From: a virus
Strand: one strand, 5' to 3'
DNA: 47,322 bases
Virus record (IMG/VR): IMGVR_UViG_3300030380_006479
Coordinates: 1 to 47,322 of that record
Shown: piece after piece, positions 24,938-34,477 of the stretch
Numbering within the stretch: the first letter of the stretch is position 1
Layout of the letters: the number at the start of each line of letters is the position of its first letter
The notes under the pieces: generated by a model
The model's database searches: none
The model's input: the letters and a program-made list of their open reading frames with translations, nothing else
What the model was told of the DNA's origin: nothing
Translations under genes and position numbers: made by a program

Positions 24938-27900
24938 ATGGGAGTTAAAGTTTATCACAACGGAAATTGGATTGAGTTTTCAACAGGATCAAATGCCACT
25001 GCGAGTTTTCTTGTTCAGGATGAGGGTAATGATCTTGTTGGTCTTGCGACTGCCTTAAATTTTAAAGGTAGTGGGGTAACTGCATCAAATACGTCAGGAA
25101 ATCCATCGACTAAAGAAATTGAGATAACAGGTGTAACAACATTTTTGGCTCTCTCTGACACTCCCACCTCTTATGTTGGTACTGCAGGTAGTGTTGTCAC
25201 AGTCAATTCAAGTGAGGATGGATTAGTATTTTTGGAAGCAGATTCAACTGGATTAGGAAGAGATAATTATGTTGATAGTGCATCATTTGGATCCTTACCA
25301 CAGGGAGGTGCACGACTTACATTAACTTATGCTGGTCCAGATTCTGGTACTTTAACTGATGTAACTGCAGATTTAACTATTAACACTCTCGCAATTGGAT
25401 TCACTCAACTATCAGACACACCTACAAATTATACGGGAGTAGGAAATAGTTTTGTTCGAGTCAAATCAAGTGAAGATGGATTAGAATTTGTCTCACAAGT
25501 ACCAGGCACCGCAGTGGGTGCAGTAGGAATTAATAGTCAAGTTCAGTATAATGATAATGGTGCTTTAAATGGTGCAGCAGGATTATTTTACTTTAAAGGA
25601 GATGAGAGTGATGGTAATCCAGGAAATAAATTAATCCTCAAACCTAATTATACAGATTATACTAGCACCACCGAACCTGCTAAGTATGGTGGAGGAGCCA
25701 TAGTAGCACAATCAAATAATGAAAGTTCCACCATATCTATTCCTTGGAATGAAGCAGGTATAACTGCAGATGGTGGATTAGAATTAATGAGAAGAAGAAT
25801 TGAGTCTCCTCAAGGTGGTCCTTATATAGATTTTAGAGCTCAATCAGTCGATAAGGATGCTCGTATTCAGATGGATTATGCTCTTTATAGTGGAGCGATT
25901 GATACAAGTCATGGGGATTATTCTGCAATTACCTTTCAAACAGGTGGAACTGGTTACTATAATTGGCAGAGTGCTACAAGTGGAAGAGTCACAGAAAAAA
26001 TACGTATTGGTAGAAATGGGGAGATAGGAATATTAGCAGGATCACAAATTCCATCACCAAATCAAGGACCATATAACGACATCCAACCAGGCACAGCAGG
26101 ATCTAATAATCCAATTGTAGACAGCAATAGAACTGAAGCAGACAAATATGGAACGAACGGTCAAGTTTTAATGAGTGGTGGTTACGGTAACTCCGTTTTT
26201 TGGGGAACGAATGGTGCGGGAAATAGTCTGTGGACACAAAATACTGTTGGTATCTACAGAGATTCAGATGTGATGATTAGAAGGTCAGATAATGCCAACG
26301 ATGCTTCTCTTGCAGTTCATGGAAGTATTTTAAGTGGAACCGCTGGTTCATCTAAAAATGTTTTAGATTTAAGAAGCCAAACTGCTAACGCTGATTGTTT
26401 AACTTTTCGTTCTGTAAGAATCACAGAAGATACCACAGGAGCTGGTAATCCTGATTGGTATTCAGCAGCTTGGAGAATACAGAGAAGAGTTGATGTCACC
26501 GATCAAGTTTATATACAATTTGGAGCTGGTAATAATAACCCTTCAGGGACAGATTCTAATGAAGACATTATATTTGGAAATACAGGTGGTGAAAGACTTC
26601 GCATGGAGTCAAGTGGACAGTTACTTATAGGACAAAGCAGTATAATAAATGGTGTATTTGGATCTGCTCCTCCTAGATTCTCAGTTTCAACACCAACAGC
26701 ATCTCCAGCAATCTTTGCAACTTTTTCAAATGATATTTATGGATCTAGAATTGATCTTCTTAAGTCAAGAGATGAGACAATAGGTTCACACACAGTTCTT
26801 CAATCTGGTGATTCAATTGGTGAAATATATTTTGGTGGATCGGATGGAGATCAATTTCATGCAGGTGCTTTAATTCAATCAGTTGTAGCATCTGGAGTTG
26901 GTAATGATGATATGCCAGCAGACTTACGTTTTTTCACTAATGGTGGAACAACAACTGTAACAGAAAGACTTCGAATCACACATGATGGTGATGTCGGTAT
27001 TGGAACTTTTGATCCGACTGGAACTAATGCAATTTCAGGTAATAATGCCAAGTTGGCTGTTGGTATTGTTACTTGTCGTGAATTATACGTAAATGGAAAT
27101 CAAATTACAAGTAGTGGTGGTGGTGGTTCTTCAGATCCTGTAGGAACTATTGTTGCATGGGGTGGTTCAGTCTCAAGTATTCCTAACGAGTATCAACTTT
27201 GTGATGGTAGTGCAGCACAAACATCGGCACTTCAAACAATTACTGGTACTAATGTGCCTGATTTAAGATCTAGATTTATTGTTGGTGCTAATGATGTTTC
27301 TGGGACAGGAACATATCCTGGTGTTGGTGTTGGTTCAACTGGTGGTAGTGCTAATGCAGTTCTAGTTGCTCATCAACATACAATTGAAGTTCGCACAGGA
27401 GGAGGAACTGATCACGATAACGTGCCAAAAAACGATGGAGATGGTGCAAATAGTACTGAATCTACTAACATAGTGGGTAAAGACGCTGCTGGTAATGATA
27501 ATAATTTACAACAAGGAACTAATGCAAACCTTCCACCATACTATGCACTTTGTTATATTATCAAACATACTGCTTCTAGTAGTAGTAGTAGTGGCAATTA
27601 TGAGAGTTATATTGCATCCCTTTCTGGAAATAATAATATAGAATTTACAAACATTCCAAGTTGGGCAACTAAAATTACTCTACTTGGGGAAAATTTTCTT
27701 CTTCCTGAACCTTCAGGTGGTACTAATCAATCAATTGGATCTTTGCTAGAATTTGGTGGAAATAGTGGTTATCTGGGTTCAACTGCATACACGTATACAA
27801 CGTCCTTCATTACAAAAAGCACTTCAGGATCAAACACTTATGGAATCTCTGAATTTACAAATAATAATACCCCATATGCACCTTATATTCTTTTAAATTC

Positions 27901-28576
27901 GTCATCAGAAGGTGATGGACCTATATTGAGTCAGGTATTCTTTACTTTTGAAAAAGTTAAGGGTCAAAATAAATGGGTTTATAGTGGATCGACTGCAAAT
28001 AGGAAAGGCATTCCTAGTGATACTTTTGAGGATTTCAGATTTTTGAATGAATTTACTGGTTCTTTCACTGCTAGCGAGGGGATTACAAAACTAAAACTTA
28101 GAAGTTTTTCAGATAGTACTAGTCCAGCGAGTAATTATACTGGTGGAACTCTTACCGCAATTTATGAGGGTGAAGGTGGTGGAGGATCTAGTTCTGTCAC
28201 ACCAGCAGTAGAAGTTGAACAATTAAGTTCACAATTTGTAATGCCATCCCAAAGTTTCTCAACTATATTGTCTATTAATATTACACCATCTACAGCAAAT
28301 TCATCAATGTTAGTTCAACTTACGGGATATGCATTTTCTCCCGTTGCAGCAGAACGTTTTGAAATTCGTTTAAGAAGAGACACTACTGTATTAAAAACAT
28401 GGAGCAATACCAATACTGGTGATGCTGAGTACTTGGATTACCCCGTTAAGGATACTTTTACTCATGGCACTTCACAAATCAGTTATGTATTAGAGGGAAG
28501 ACAATCCACTTCTGGTTCTATTGGTCCCGCTCAAGTTAGTAAACGCACTAACCTAGTCATACAAGAAATTGTTTAA
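24938..28576 (+). CDS. Tail fibre protein with internal collar domain
   Basis: 1212 residues. The N-terminus carries paired modules (SDTPTSYVGTAGSVVTVNSSEDGL and SDTPTNYTGVGNSFVRVKSSEDGL). Fibre repeats follow up to 'VGIGTFDPTGTNAI'. A tail-collar domain from about 733 (DPVGTIVAWGGSVSSIPNEY...VPDLRSRFIVGA...LPPYYALCYIIKHT) is close to that of the 1555-residue protein. Beyond about 880 two unrelated beta domains replace the glycine-rich tip. The protein thus shares a collar with its neighbour but carries a different distal end, which suggests alternative receptor specificities. Confidence 0.7.
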   Translation: MGVKVYHNGNWIEFSTGSNATASFLVQDEGNDLVGLATALNFKGSGVTASNTSGNPSTKEIEITGVTTFLALSDTPTSYVGTAGSVVTVNSSEDGLVFLEADSTGLGRDNYVDSASFGSLPQGGARLTLTYAGPDSGTLTDVTADLTINTLAIGFTQLSDTPTNYTGVGNSFVRVKSSEDGLEFVSQVPGTAVGAVGINSQVQYNDNGALNGAAGLFYFKGDESDGNPGNKLILKPNYTDYTSTTEPAKYGGGAIVAQSNNESSTISIPWNEAGITADGGLELMRRRIESPQGGPYIDFRAQSVDKDARIQMDYALYSGAIDTSHGDYSAITFQTGGTGYYNWQSATSGRVTEKIRIGRNGEIGILAGSQIPSPNQGPYNDIQPGTAGSNNPIVDSNRTEADKYGTNGQVLMSGGYGNSVFWGTNGAGNSLWTQNTVGIYRDSDVMIRRSDNANDASLAVHGSILSGTAGSSKNVLDLRSQTANADCLTFRSVRITEDTTGAGNPDWYSAAWRIQRRVDVTDQVYIQFGAGNNNPSGTDSNEDIIFGNTGGERLRMESSGQLLIGQSSIINGVFGSAPPRFSVSTPTASPAIFATFSNDIYGSRIDLLKSRDETIGSHTVLQSGDSIGEIYFGGSDGDQFHAGALIQSVVASGVGNDDMPADLRFFTNGGTTTVTERLRITHDGDVGIGTFDPTGTNAISGNNAKLAVGIVTCRELYVNGNQITSSGGGGSSDPVGTIVAWGGSVSSIPNEYQLCDGSAAQTSALQTITGTNVPDLRSRFIVGANDVSGTGTYPGVGVGSTGGSANAVLVAHQHTIEVRTGGGTDHDNVPKNDGDGANSTESTNIVGKDAAGNDNNLQQGTNANLPPYYALCYIIKHTASSSSSSGNYESYIASLSGNNNIEFTNIPSWATKITLLGENFLLPEPSGGTNQSIGSLLEFGGNSGYLGSTAYTYTTSFITKSTSGSNTYGISEFTNNNTPYAPYILLNSSSEGDGPILSQVFFTFEKVKGQNKWVYSGSTANRKGIPSDTFEDFRFLNEFTGSFTASEGITKLKLRSFSDSTSPASNYTGGTLTAIYEGEGGGGSSSVTPAVEVEQLSSQFVMPSQSFSTILSINITPSTANSSMLVQLTGYAFSPVAAERFEIRLRRDTTVLKTWSNTNTGDAEYLDYPVKDTFTHGTSQISYVLEGRQSTSGSIGPAQVSKRTNLVIQEIV
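27131..27357 (+). repeat. Tail-collar module repeat, copy B
   Basis: Counterpart of 22190-22416. The match starts just after a run of GGT codons in this gene, a plausible junction of module exchange. Confidence 0.85.
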
Positions 28577-28595
28577 TCATAACAATTTTTAACCA

Positions 28596-28603
28596 ACTAA
28601 ATA
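28596..28603 (+). promoter_or_regulatory. Late-promoter-like box before 1941-residue protein
   Basis: ACTAAATA, one mismatch from NATAAATA, lies 31 bases before the ATG at 28635 in a 58-base intergenic gap. Confidence 0.45.
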
Positions 28604-28634
28604 GAACATAGAATCATAGTAGAATTATTGTGCC

Positions 28635-31600
28635 ATGCCACTGAATAAGTTAGATAATTTCCTTAAAAATGTCGAAGGTCGTATATTGTATGTAAGTCCA
28701 AGTGATTTGGACGCATCAGATGCGATGTCGAATCAAGGTAATTCACAAGCGTCACCCTTTAAAACTATACAAAGGGCACTGATTGAAGCAGCAAGATTTT
28801 CATATGTGCCAGGAAATAATAACGATATCACAGAAAAAACAACAATATTATTGATGCCAGGTGAGCATATCATTGATAATAGACCAGGTTATAAGATTGA
28901 GAGAGATGGTAATGATGTAAAGGTTCGTACAGCACGAACTAATTCTATCATACCAAATGGTAAACTTGAATTACTGTTAAATTTAAGTTCTAATTTTGAT
29001 TTAAATCAAGAAGATAATATCCTACGCAAATTTAACTCTGTTGAAGGTGGAGTCATCGTGCCTCGTGGTACATCAATAGTTGGATTAGATTTAAGAAAAA
29101 CAAAGATAAGACCAAAATATGTTCCAAATCCAACAACAACATATGAAAAAGATCCTGCATCTGCAATTTTTAGGATTACTGGTGCATGTTATTTCTGGCA
29201 GTTTTCAATTTTTGATGGAAGTCTAACTGATAAAGTATATGTGGACAGTGCTAATTTTACTGATCCAGAGTTATTAGTAAAACCCTCTTTTTCTCACCAC
29301 AAATTAACTGTATTTGAATATGCAGATGGTATTACTATAGACAAAACAACAAAATTAACAGATTTAAATATGTACTATCATAAGTTATCAATAGCTTATG
29401 GTAGTGCAACCGAGGATCGAAACATAAGTGATAAATTTCCGATAAAAACAGAGGGATTTGTTTCGAAGAGACCAGAATTTGAAATAGTTGGTGCGTTTGC
29501 AGCTGACCCAATTAAAATTTCAAAAATATTTGCGGGTACAGAAGGTGGAGATGCAGATCCAGTTGTTACAGTTCAAACAGCTACTGACCATGGTTTAGAT
29601 AAAGACACTCCAATTCGTATTAAAGGTGTTGGAGAATCTGCATATAATATTTCAACAAATGTTTCTTCAATTAGTGTTACAAACACAAGAGAGTTTACAT
29701 ACACTTTATCAAGTTTTGATGGAGAAATTAAAAATACTAACGTTAATGTTACCGATGCATTTGTGATTGTAGAGACCGACACTGTAAATGGTGCTTCTCC
29801 TTATATCTTTAATATATCACTAAGATCAGTTTTTGGTATGAATGGTATGCATACTGATGGTGCAAAGGCAACTGGATTTCGTTCAATGGTTGTTGCACAA
29901 TTCACTGGTGTATCCCTACAAAAAGATGATCGTGCATTTGTAAAATATAATAAAGAAAGCAGAACATATGATTCAATAACCATAGATGAAGACGGAACAA
30001 CTGGAACAGCACTAGCAAGTCAATCATCAGCATCATCCTCATCTCAAGTCTATCACCTTGATTCTGATGCGATTTATAGAAGAGGTTGGGAAACTAGACA
30101 TGTTAAAATATCAAATGATTCTATATTGCAGATCGTTTCTGTTTTTGCGATTGGTTATGGTGTGCATTTTGAGGGAAGATCAGGCGCTGACGCTTCAATT
30201 ACAAACTCTAACTCAAACTTCGGACAACTGGCGCTCGTGTCTGATGGATTTAAGAGAGATGCATTTGCAAAAGATGATAGAGCATTTATAACTCATATTA
30301 TACCCCCACGAGCTATAACAAGTCCAGTGGAAAATATTGATTGGGTTTCGCTTGATAAGCAAAATGCAAGTGCAAATAAAATATATCTATTTGGATTTAA
30401 TTCTGAGGACATTAAACCACCATCACTTACACAAGGATTTAGAATTGGTGCAAAAACAGATGATTTACTTTTTGTAAATATTGGTACAGCAGAAAGATCT
30501 GCAAAAATAATGATGGTGGATCATGGTGGTGGATCTACTCGAAGTGGTGTTAAAAAAATCACTGGTGTAACAAACGACAATGGTGTTTTTACATCAACAA
30601 GTGACCACTTTTTATCTACTGGTGAGAAGGTAATAATTATAAGTGATGACGGAGATCTTCCTGAAAATATTGAGGAAAAATCAGTATTTTTTGTAATCAG
30701 AGATGCAGTTAACCCCAAAAAATTTAAACTATCAACTTCTCTCACAAACGCTGAGAACGGCACATCGATCCCAGCTATTGGTGGAACAAATTTAACTGTT
30801 TTAAGTAGAGTCACTGATAAAGAATGTGGAGATGTTGGTCATCCTGTTCAGTTTGATAGCAATTTAAAACAGTGGTACATAACTGTCAATAGTACTGACA
30901 ATACCATATTAAGCAATTTGTCAGGGTCTGGAAGAACAGAACCTTCTTTTGTAAAAAGAATATCAGATACAAGAAGTCTTGATGAAAAAATATACAAATT
31001 AAGACTTGCAATACCAAAAGAAATTATCAACTCTAAAAATCCTGAAAACGGATTTGTAATTCAAGAATCTTCAAATACTGGAGTAAGAAAAGTACAAGAT
31101 TTTACAGAGACACCTGATCTTACAACAGATGATTACTTATATGATCGAAATCCAAGATTCATAAGTACATGTACTTTTAATAGTGCATTAAAAACTGTCA
31201 CCATTGGTCTGGAAAAACCACATAATTTATCTGTTGGTGATGTGATTACAGTTAAAAATATAAAAGATTCTACTAATACAATAGGTTTAGGAAATAGTGG
31301 ATACAACACAGAAACATCAGTCACTAAAATAATAGATGGTCTAACTTTTGAGTATTTAACAGGAGAAACATCACCTGGAGCGTTCGCCACAAATGATTTT
31401 AACGATAAAACGAGTGACAGTGCACTTCAATATCCAAGATATGAAAGAACAGATTTAAAATCAAACATCTATATCTTTAGAAACAATATTATAAGTGAGT
31501 TTACAAATAATACATCTGATGGAGTATATCAAGTATTTGCACTTAACTCAAGTAATAATATCGCAGGTGAGTTTCAAGATTTAGAGTATAGTCAAAATGT

Positions 31601-34460
31601 TGTTGATGTATATCCACAATTAGATCGAGATAATGTAAACGAAAATCCATCAGCATCTAAAACATTTGCTCTTCGGTCACCACTTGGACAGGTTACCACT
31701 AACGACCCACTTAAGAGTATAACAAGAGAGACAACTGATAAATTACTTAAAACATTAGGTCTTGGTTTAAAAATAGAATCAAATGTAAGTTCCACTAATA
31801 CTCTAGGTATTGTCACATTTACACAAGATCATAATATCGCTGGTATTATGACAGGTACTCGAACTGCTGGAACTGGATATAACAATGGTACCTATCAAAA
31901 TGTGAAAGTTTATACTGATTCAGGCACTCAAAATGATACAACATGGAACGGAACTTTAGCAAAAGTTACTGTGAGTTCAAATGAGGTAAGTTCATTTGAT
32001 ATTACCAATCCTGGCTCTGATATGTTGGGTAAAGTCGGTCACTTTGATAATGCTGTTCTTGGAGGGGGATCTGGAGCTAAAATTACAAATACAGGATTAG
32101 GTCTTAAATCTGAAAATGTGGGAGTATCAACAGATCTAGTTTTACAAATCACGGGTGTTGGAATAATTCCAGATAGTTATTTTAGAATTATTGGAACAAA
32201 TGATAAAAAGAGTGTATCAATAGCAAAAACTGATGGAGATGTAGATCCAACATCTGGACAGTATGGATTTATAGTTGGTAAATCCTCAAAGATTTCAACT
32301 ACAACATTTAGTGTTGGTATAACAACTGTCACAACATCATCTCCACATGGACTTGTTGCAGGTAATAAGTTTCAATTAAATGATTCTACTAATGGTAATC
32401 AAGGATCATTTATTGTTGAATCAAAAGTTGGAGTCTCAACATTTACATTTAAAACTTCATCACAAATTGCAGAAGTAAATGGACACATATTAAAACATGG
32501 TTTATCAGCTAACGATGGATTATCAGGAAGAGGCAATGAAAATCTTGCGGTAAGAGGGGTTGAATTGTTCAACAAAGAGTCTGCAAAATTAGGTGTGGCT
32601 GCAGATGGATCAGGAGTAGTTATGCCTACATCCACAGATTTAATTAAGTTTAATCTATCTGGTGATTTAAATTCATCTAACTTATTAAATAGATTCCCAT
32701 ACGGATCATATATTCTTGTTGATGAAGAGATAATGAGAATATCATCCACATCTACATCTGGAAATGGCAGTGACAGTTTAAAGGTAATTCGAGGTGTATT
32801 TGGAACAACGATAGCTCCTCATGTTGATGAATCTTTGGTGAAGAGTATAAAAGCTTTCCCAATTCAATTTAATAGACCCTCTATTTTAAGGGCATCTGGT
32901 CACACCTTTGAGTATCTTGGATATGGTCCTGGTAATTACTCTACTGCACTTCCACAAGTTCAGATAAGAACTATCACTGAGAGAGAAGAATTCCTATCAC
33001 AATCACAAGAAAGATCAGGTGGTGCTGTTGTTTATACTGGTATGAATAATAAGGGTGACTTCTATATTGGAAACCAGAAGAAGTCTGCACTTACTGGTGA
33101 GGAAACTTCTTTTGATACCCCAATACCATCAGTTGCAGGTGAGGATCCTGGTAGATTAAGTGTTGTGTTTGATGAAGTCACAGTTAAAGATAGAATTGTA
33201 GTTGAGGGTGGCAAATCAAAAACTGTATTATCAGAGTTTGATGGTCCAGTTACATTTAACAATGAAACTCAATTTAAAGATTCTGTTAAAATAAAGACAA
33301 CTACAGATTCTACTTCACCCCTCACTGGAGCTCTTTTAGTTTCTGGTGGTGTTGGATTTGCAAAAACGGTGCACTTCGCAGATAATGCAAGAATAAAATT
33401 TGGATCTGAAGGTGCAGGTGATTTACAAATATATCACACATCTGATACTGCATCTGGTAGAAATAGTTTCGTTCGTGATATAGGAGGTGGTGATTTATTT
33501 CTCGATACTAATGGGTCAAAAATAGGATTAATACAGGATGGGTTTCAAACCGTACAGGATAATGGGGTAGGTGGAACGTTAGCGAACTTCAATAAGGATG
33601 GATCAGTTGACTTGTTTTATAATGCAGTTAAAAAATTTGAAACACTTAGTATTGGTGCCACTGTCGCTGGAACTATGTTTGCAACTACCTTCTCTGGATC
33701 TGGTTCAGGATTGACAGATTTGAATGAAACCACTCTTAAAGACTCTAATAAAAATGTAAGAGCTGAAGCAAATTCAAATGGATTAGAGATTACAGGACAA
33801 TTAAAGGTATCTGGAATTTCTACATTTACTGACGGTATTTTTATTCCTAACGATAAAAAAGTGATGTTAGGTGATAATTCTACAAATCCTAGTATGGAGA
33901 TTGTACATGATGAGTTTGATTCTGTTATAAAACACATTAAACAAAGTGGGCAAGATCCTAATACAGGAGATCTCCACATACAAAGTGGTAAAGAAGTTAT
34001 TATCTCGAACATTAGTTCAAAAACAAATGTGTCGGCAAAATTTAATGTAACTGGAGCAGTACAATTAAATCATAATACTAATCAGAGATTAATTACACAA
34101 TCAACTGGTGTAAAAATTGGTACGACTACCAGTGATGGAAATCTAGATGTCACTGGTGATATTACTGCCTTCTTTACTTCATCGGATGTAAATCTAAAAG
34201 ATGGTATTTCACCAATAACAAAAGCACTTGAAAAAGTTAAATCAATTAGTGGTAATACATTTAATTGGAAGGTAGAATCTGGTAAAGAAGGTTTAGATAC
34301 TGGTGTGATAGCACAAGAAATTGAGGCACTTGGATTACCTGGTGTTGTTCGTACTAAAGATGATGGATACAAATCTGTTGAATACCATAAGATTATTCCA
34401 TTATTGATTGAGGCAATCAAGGAATTGAGTGCTGAAATTGATACTCTCAAAAACAAATAA
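28635..34460 (+). CDS. Giant fibre/baseplate protein with beta-helix and S74 domain
   Basis: 1941 residues, the largest gene here. The N-terminus opens a pectin-lyase-like beta-helix (ILYVSPSDLDASDA, SPFKTIQRALIEAARF, TTILLMPGEHIIDN). A later coil, 'VHFEGRSGADASITNSNSNF', resembles one in the 1330-residue protein. Three small 'PHGL/PHNL/DHGL' modules occur near residues 316, 860 and 1240. The shaft has HGSE-type fibre repeats. The end is an S74 self-chaperone domain: Ser1850-Asp, Lys1855, 'GNTFNWKVESGKEGLDTGVIAQEIEAL' and a coiled coil. It is likely a large trimeric adhesin; any enzymatic action on host polysaccharide is unproven. Confidence 0.7.
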   Translation: MPLNKLDNFLKNVEGRILYVSPSDLDASDAMSNQGNSQASPFKTIQRALIEAARFSYVPGNNNDITEKTTILLMPGEHIIDNRPGYKIERDGNDVKVRTARTNSIIPNGKLELLLNLSSNFDLNQEDNILRKFNSVEGGVIVPRGTSIVGLDLRKTKIRPKYVPNPTTTYEKDPASAIFRITGACYFWQFSIFDGSLTDKVYVDSANFTDPELLVKPSFSHHKLTVFEYADGITIDKTTKLTDLNMYYHKLSIAYGSATEDRNISDKFPIKTEGFVSKRPEFEIVGAFAADPIKISKIFAGTEGGDADPVVTVQTATDHGLDKDTPIRIKGVGESAYNISTNVSSISVTNTREFTYTLSSFDGEIKNTNVNVTDAFVIVETDTVNGASPYIFNISLRSVFGMNGMHTDGAKATGFRSMVVAQFTGVSLQKDDRAFVKYNKESRTYDSITIDEDGTTGTALASQSSASSSSQVYHLDSDAIYRRGWETRHVKISNDSILQIVSVFAIGYGVHFEGRSGADASITNSNSNFGQLALVSDGFKRDAFAKDDRAFITHIIPPRAITSPVENIDWVSLDKQNASANKIYLFGFNSEDIKPPSLTQGFRIGAKTDDLLFVNIGTAERSAKIMMVDHGGGSTRSGVKKITGVTNDNGVFTSTSDHFLSTGEKVIIISDDGDLPENIEEKSVFFVIRDAVNPKKFKLSTSLTNAENGTSIPAIGGTNLTVLSRVTDKECGDVGHPVQFDSNLKQWYITVNSTDNTILSNLSGSGRTEPSFVKRISDTRSLDEKIYKLRLAIPKEIINSKNPENGFVIQESSNTGVRKVQDFTETPDLTTDDYLYDRNPRFISTCTFNSALKTVTIGLEKPHNLSVGDVITVKNIKDSTNTIGLGNSGYNTETSVTKIIDGLTFEYLTGETSPGAFATNDFNDKTSDSALQYPRYERTDLKSNIYIFRNNIISEFTNNTSDGVYQVFALNSSNNIAGEFQDLEYSQNVVDVYPQLDRDNVNENPSASKTFALRSPLGQVTTNDPLKSITRETTDKLLKTLGLGLKIESNVSSTNTLGIVTFTQDHNIAGIMTGTRTAGTGYNNGTYQNVKVYTDSGTQNDTTWNGTLAKVTVSSNEVSSFDITNPGSDMLGKVGHFDNAVLGGGSGAKITNTGLGLKSENVGVSTDLVLQITGVGIIPDSYFRIIGTNDKKSVSIAKTDGDVDPTSGQYGFIVGKSSKISTTTFSVGITTVTTSSPHGLVAGNKFQLNDSTNGNQGSFIVESKVGVSTFTFKTSSQIAEVNGHILKHGLSANDGLSGRGNENLAVRGVELFNKESAKLGVAADGSGVVMPTSTDLIKFNLSGDLNSSNLLNRFPYGSYILVDEEIMRISSTSTSGNGSDSLKVIRGVFGTTIAPHVDESLVKSIKAFPIQFNRPSILRASGHTFEYLGYGPGNYSTALPQVQIRTITEREEFLSQSQERSGGAVVYTGMNNKGDFYIGNQKKSALTGEETSFDTPIPSVAGEDPGRLSVVFDEVTVKDRIVVEGGKSKTVLSEFDGPVTFNNETQFKDSVKIKTTTDSTSPLTGALLVSGGVGFAKTVHFADNARIKFGSEGAGDLQIYHTSDTASGRNSFVRDIGGGDLFLDTNGSKIGLIQDGFQTVQDNGVGGTLANFNKDGSVDLFYNAVKKFETLSIGATVAGTMFATTFSGSGSGLTDLNETTLKDSNKNVRAEANSNGLEITGQLKVSGISTFTDGIFIPNDKKVMLGDNSTNPSMEIVHDEFDSVIKHIKQSGQDPNTGDLHIQSGKEVIISNISSKTNVSAKFNVTGAVQLNHNTNQRLITQSTGVKIGTTTSDGNLDVTGDITAFFTSSDVNLKDGISPITKALEKVKSISGNTFNWKVESGKEGLDTGVIAQEIEALGLPGVVRTKDDGYKSVEYHKIIPLLIEAIKELSAEIDTLKNK

Positions 34461-34463
34461 ATA
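34456..34463 (+). promoter_or_regulatory. Late promoter box before 867-residue fibre
   Basis: AATAAATA matches NATAAATA. It overlaps the upstream stop codon and ends 14 bases before the ATG at 34478. The context AAATAACTAAAAA is also found in the box upstream of gp48 on the other strand. Confidence 0.55.
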
Positions 34464-34477
34464 ACTAAAAAGAAGTA

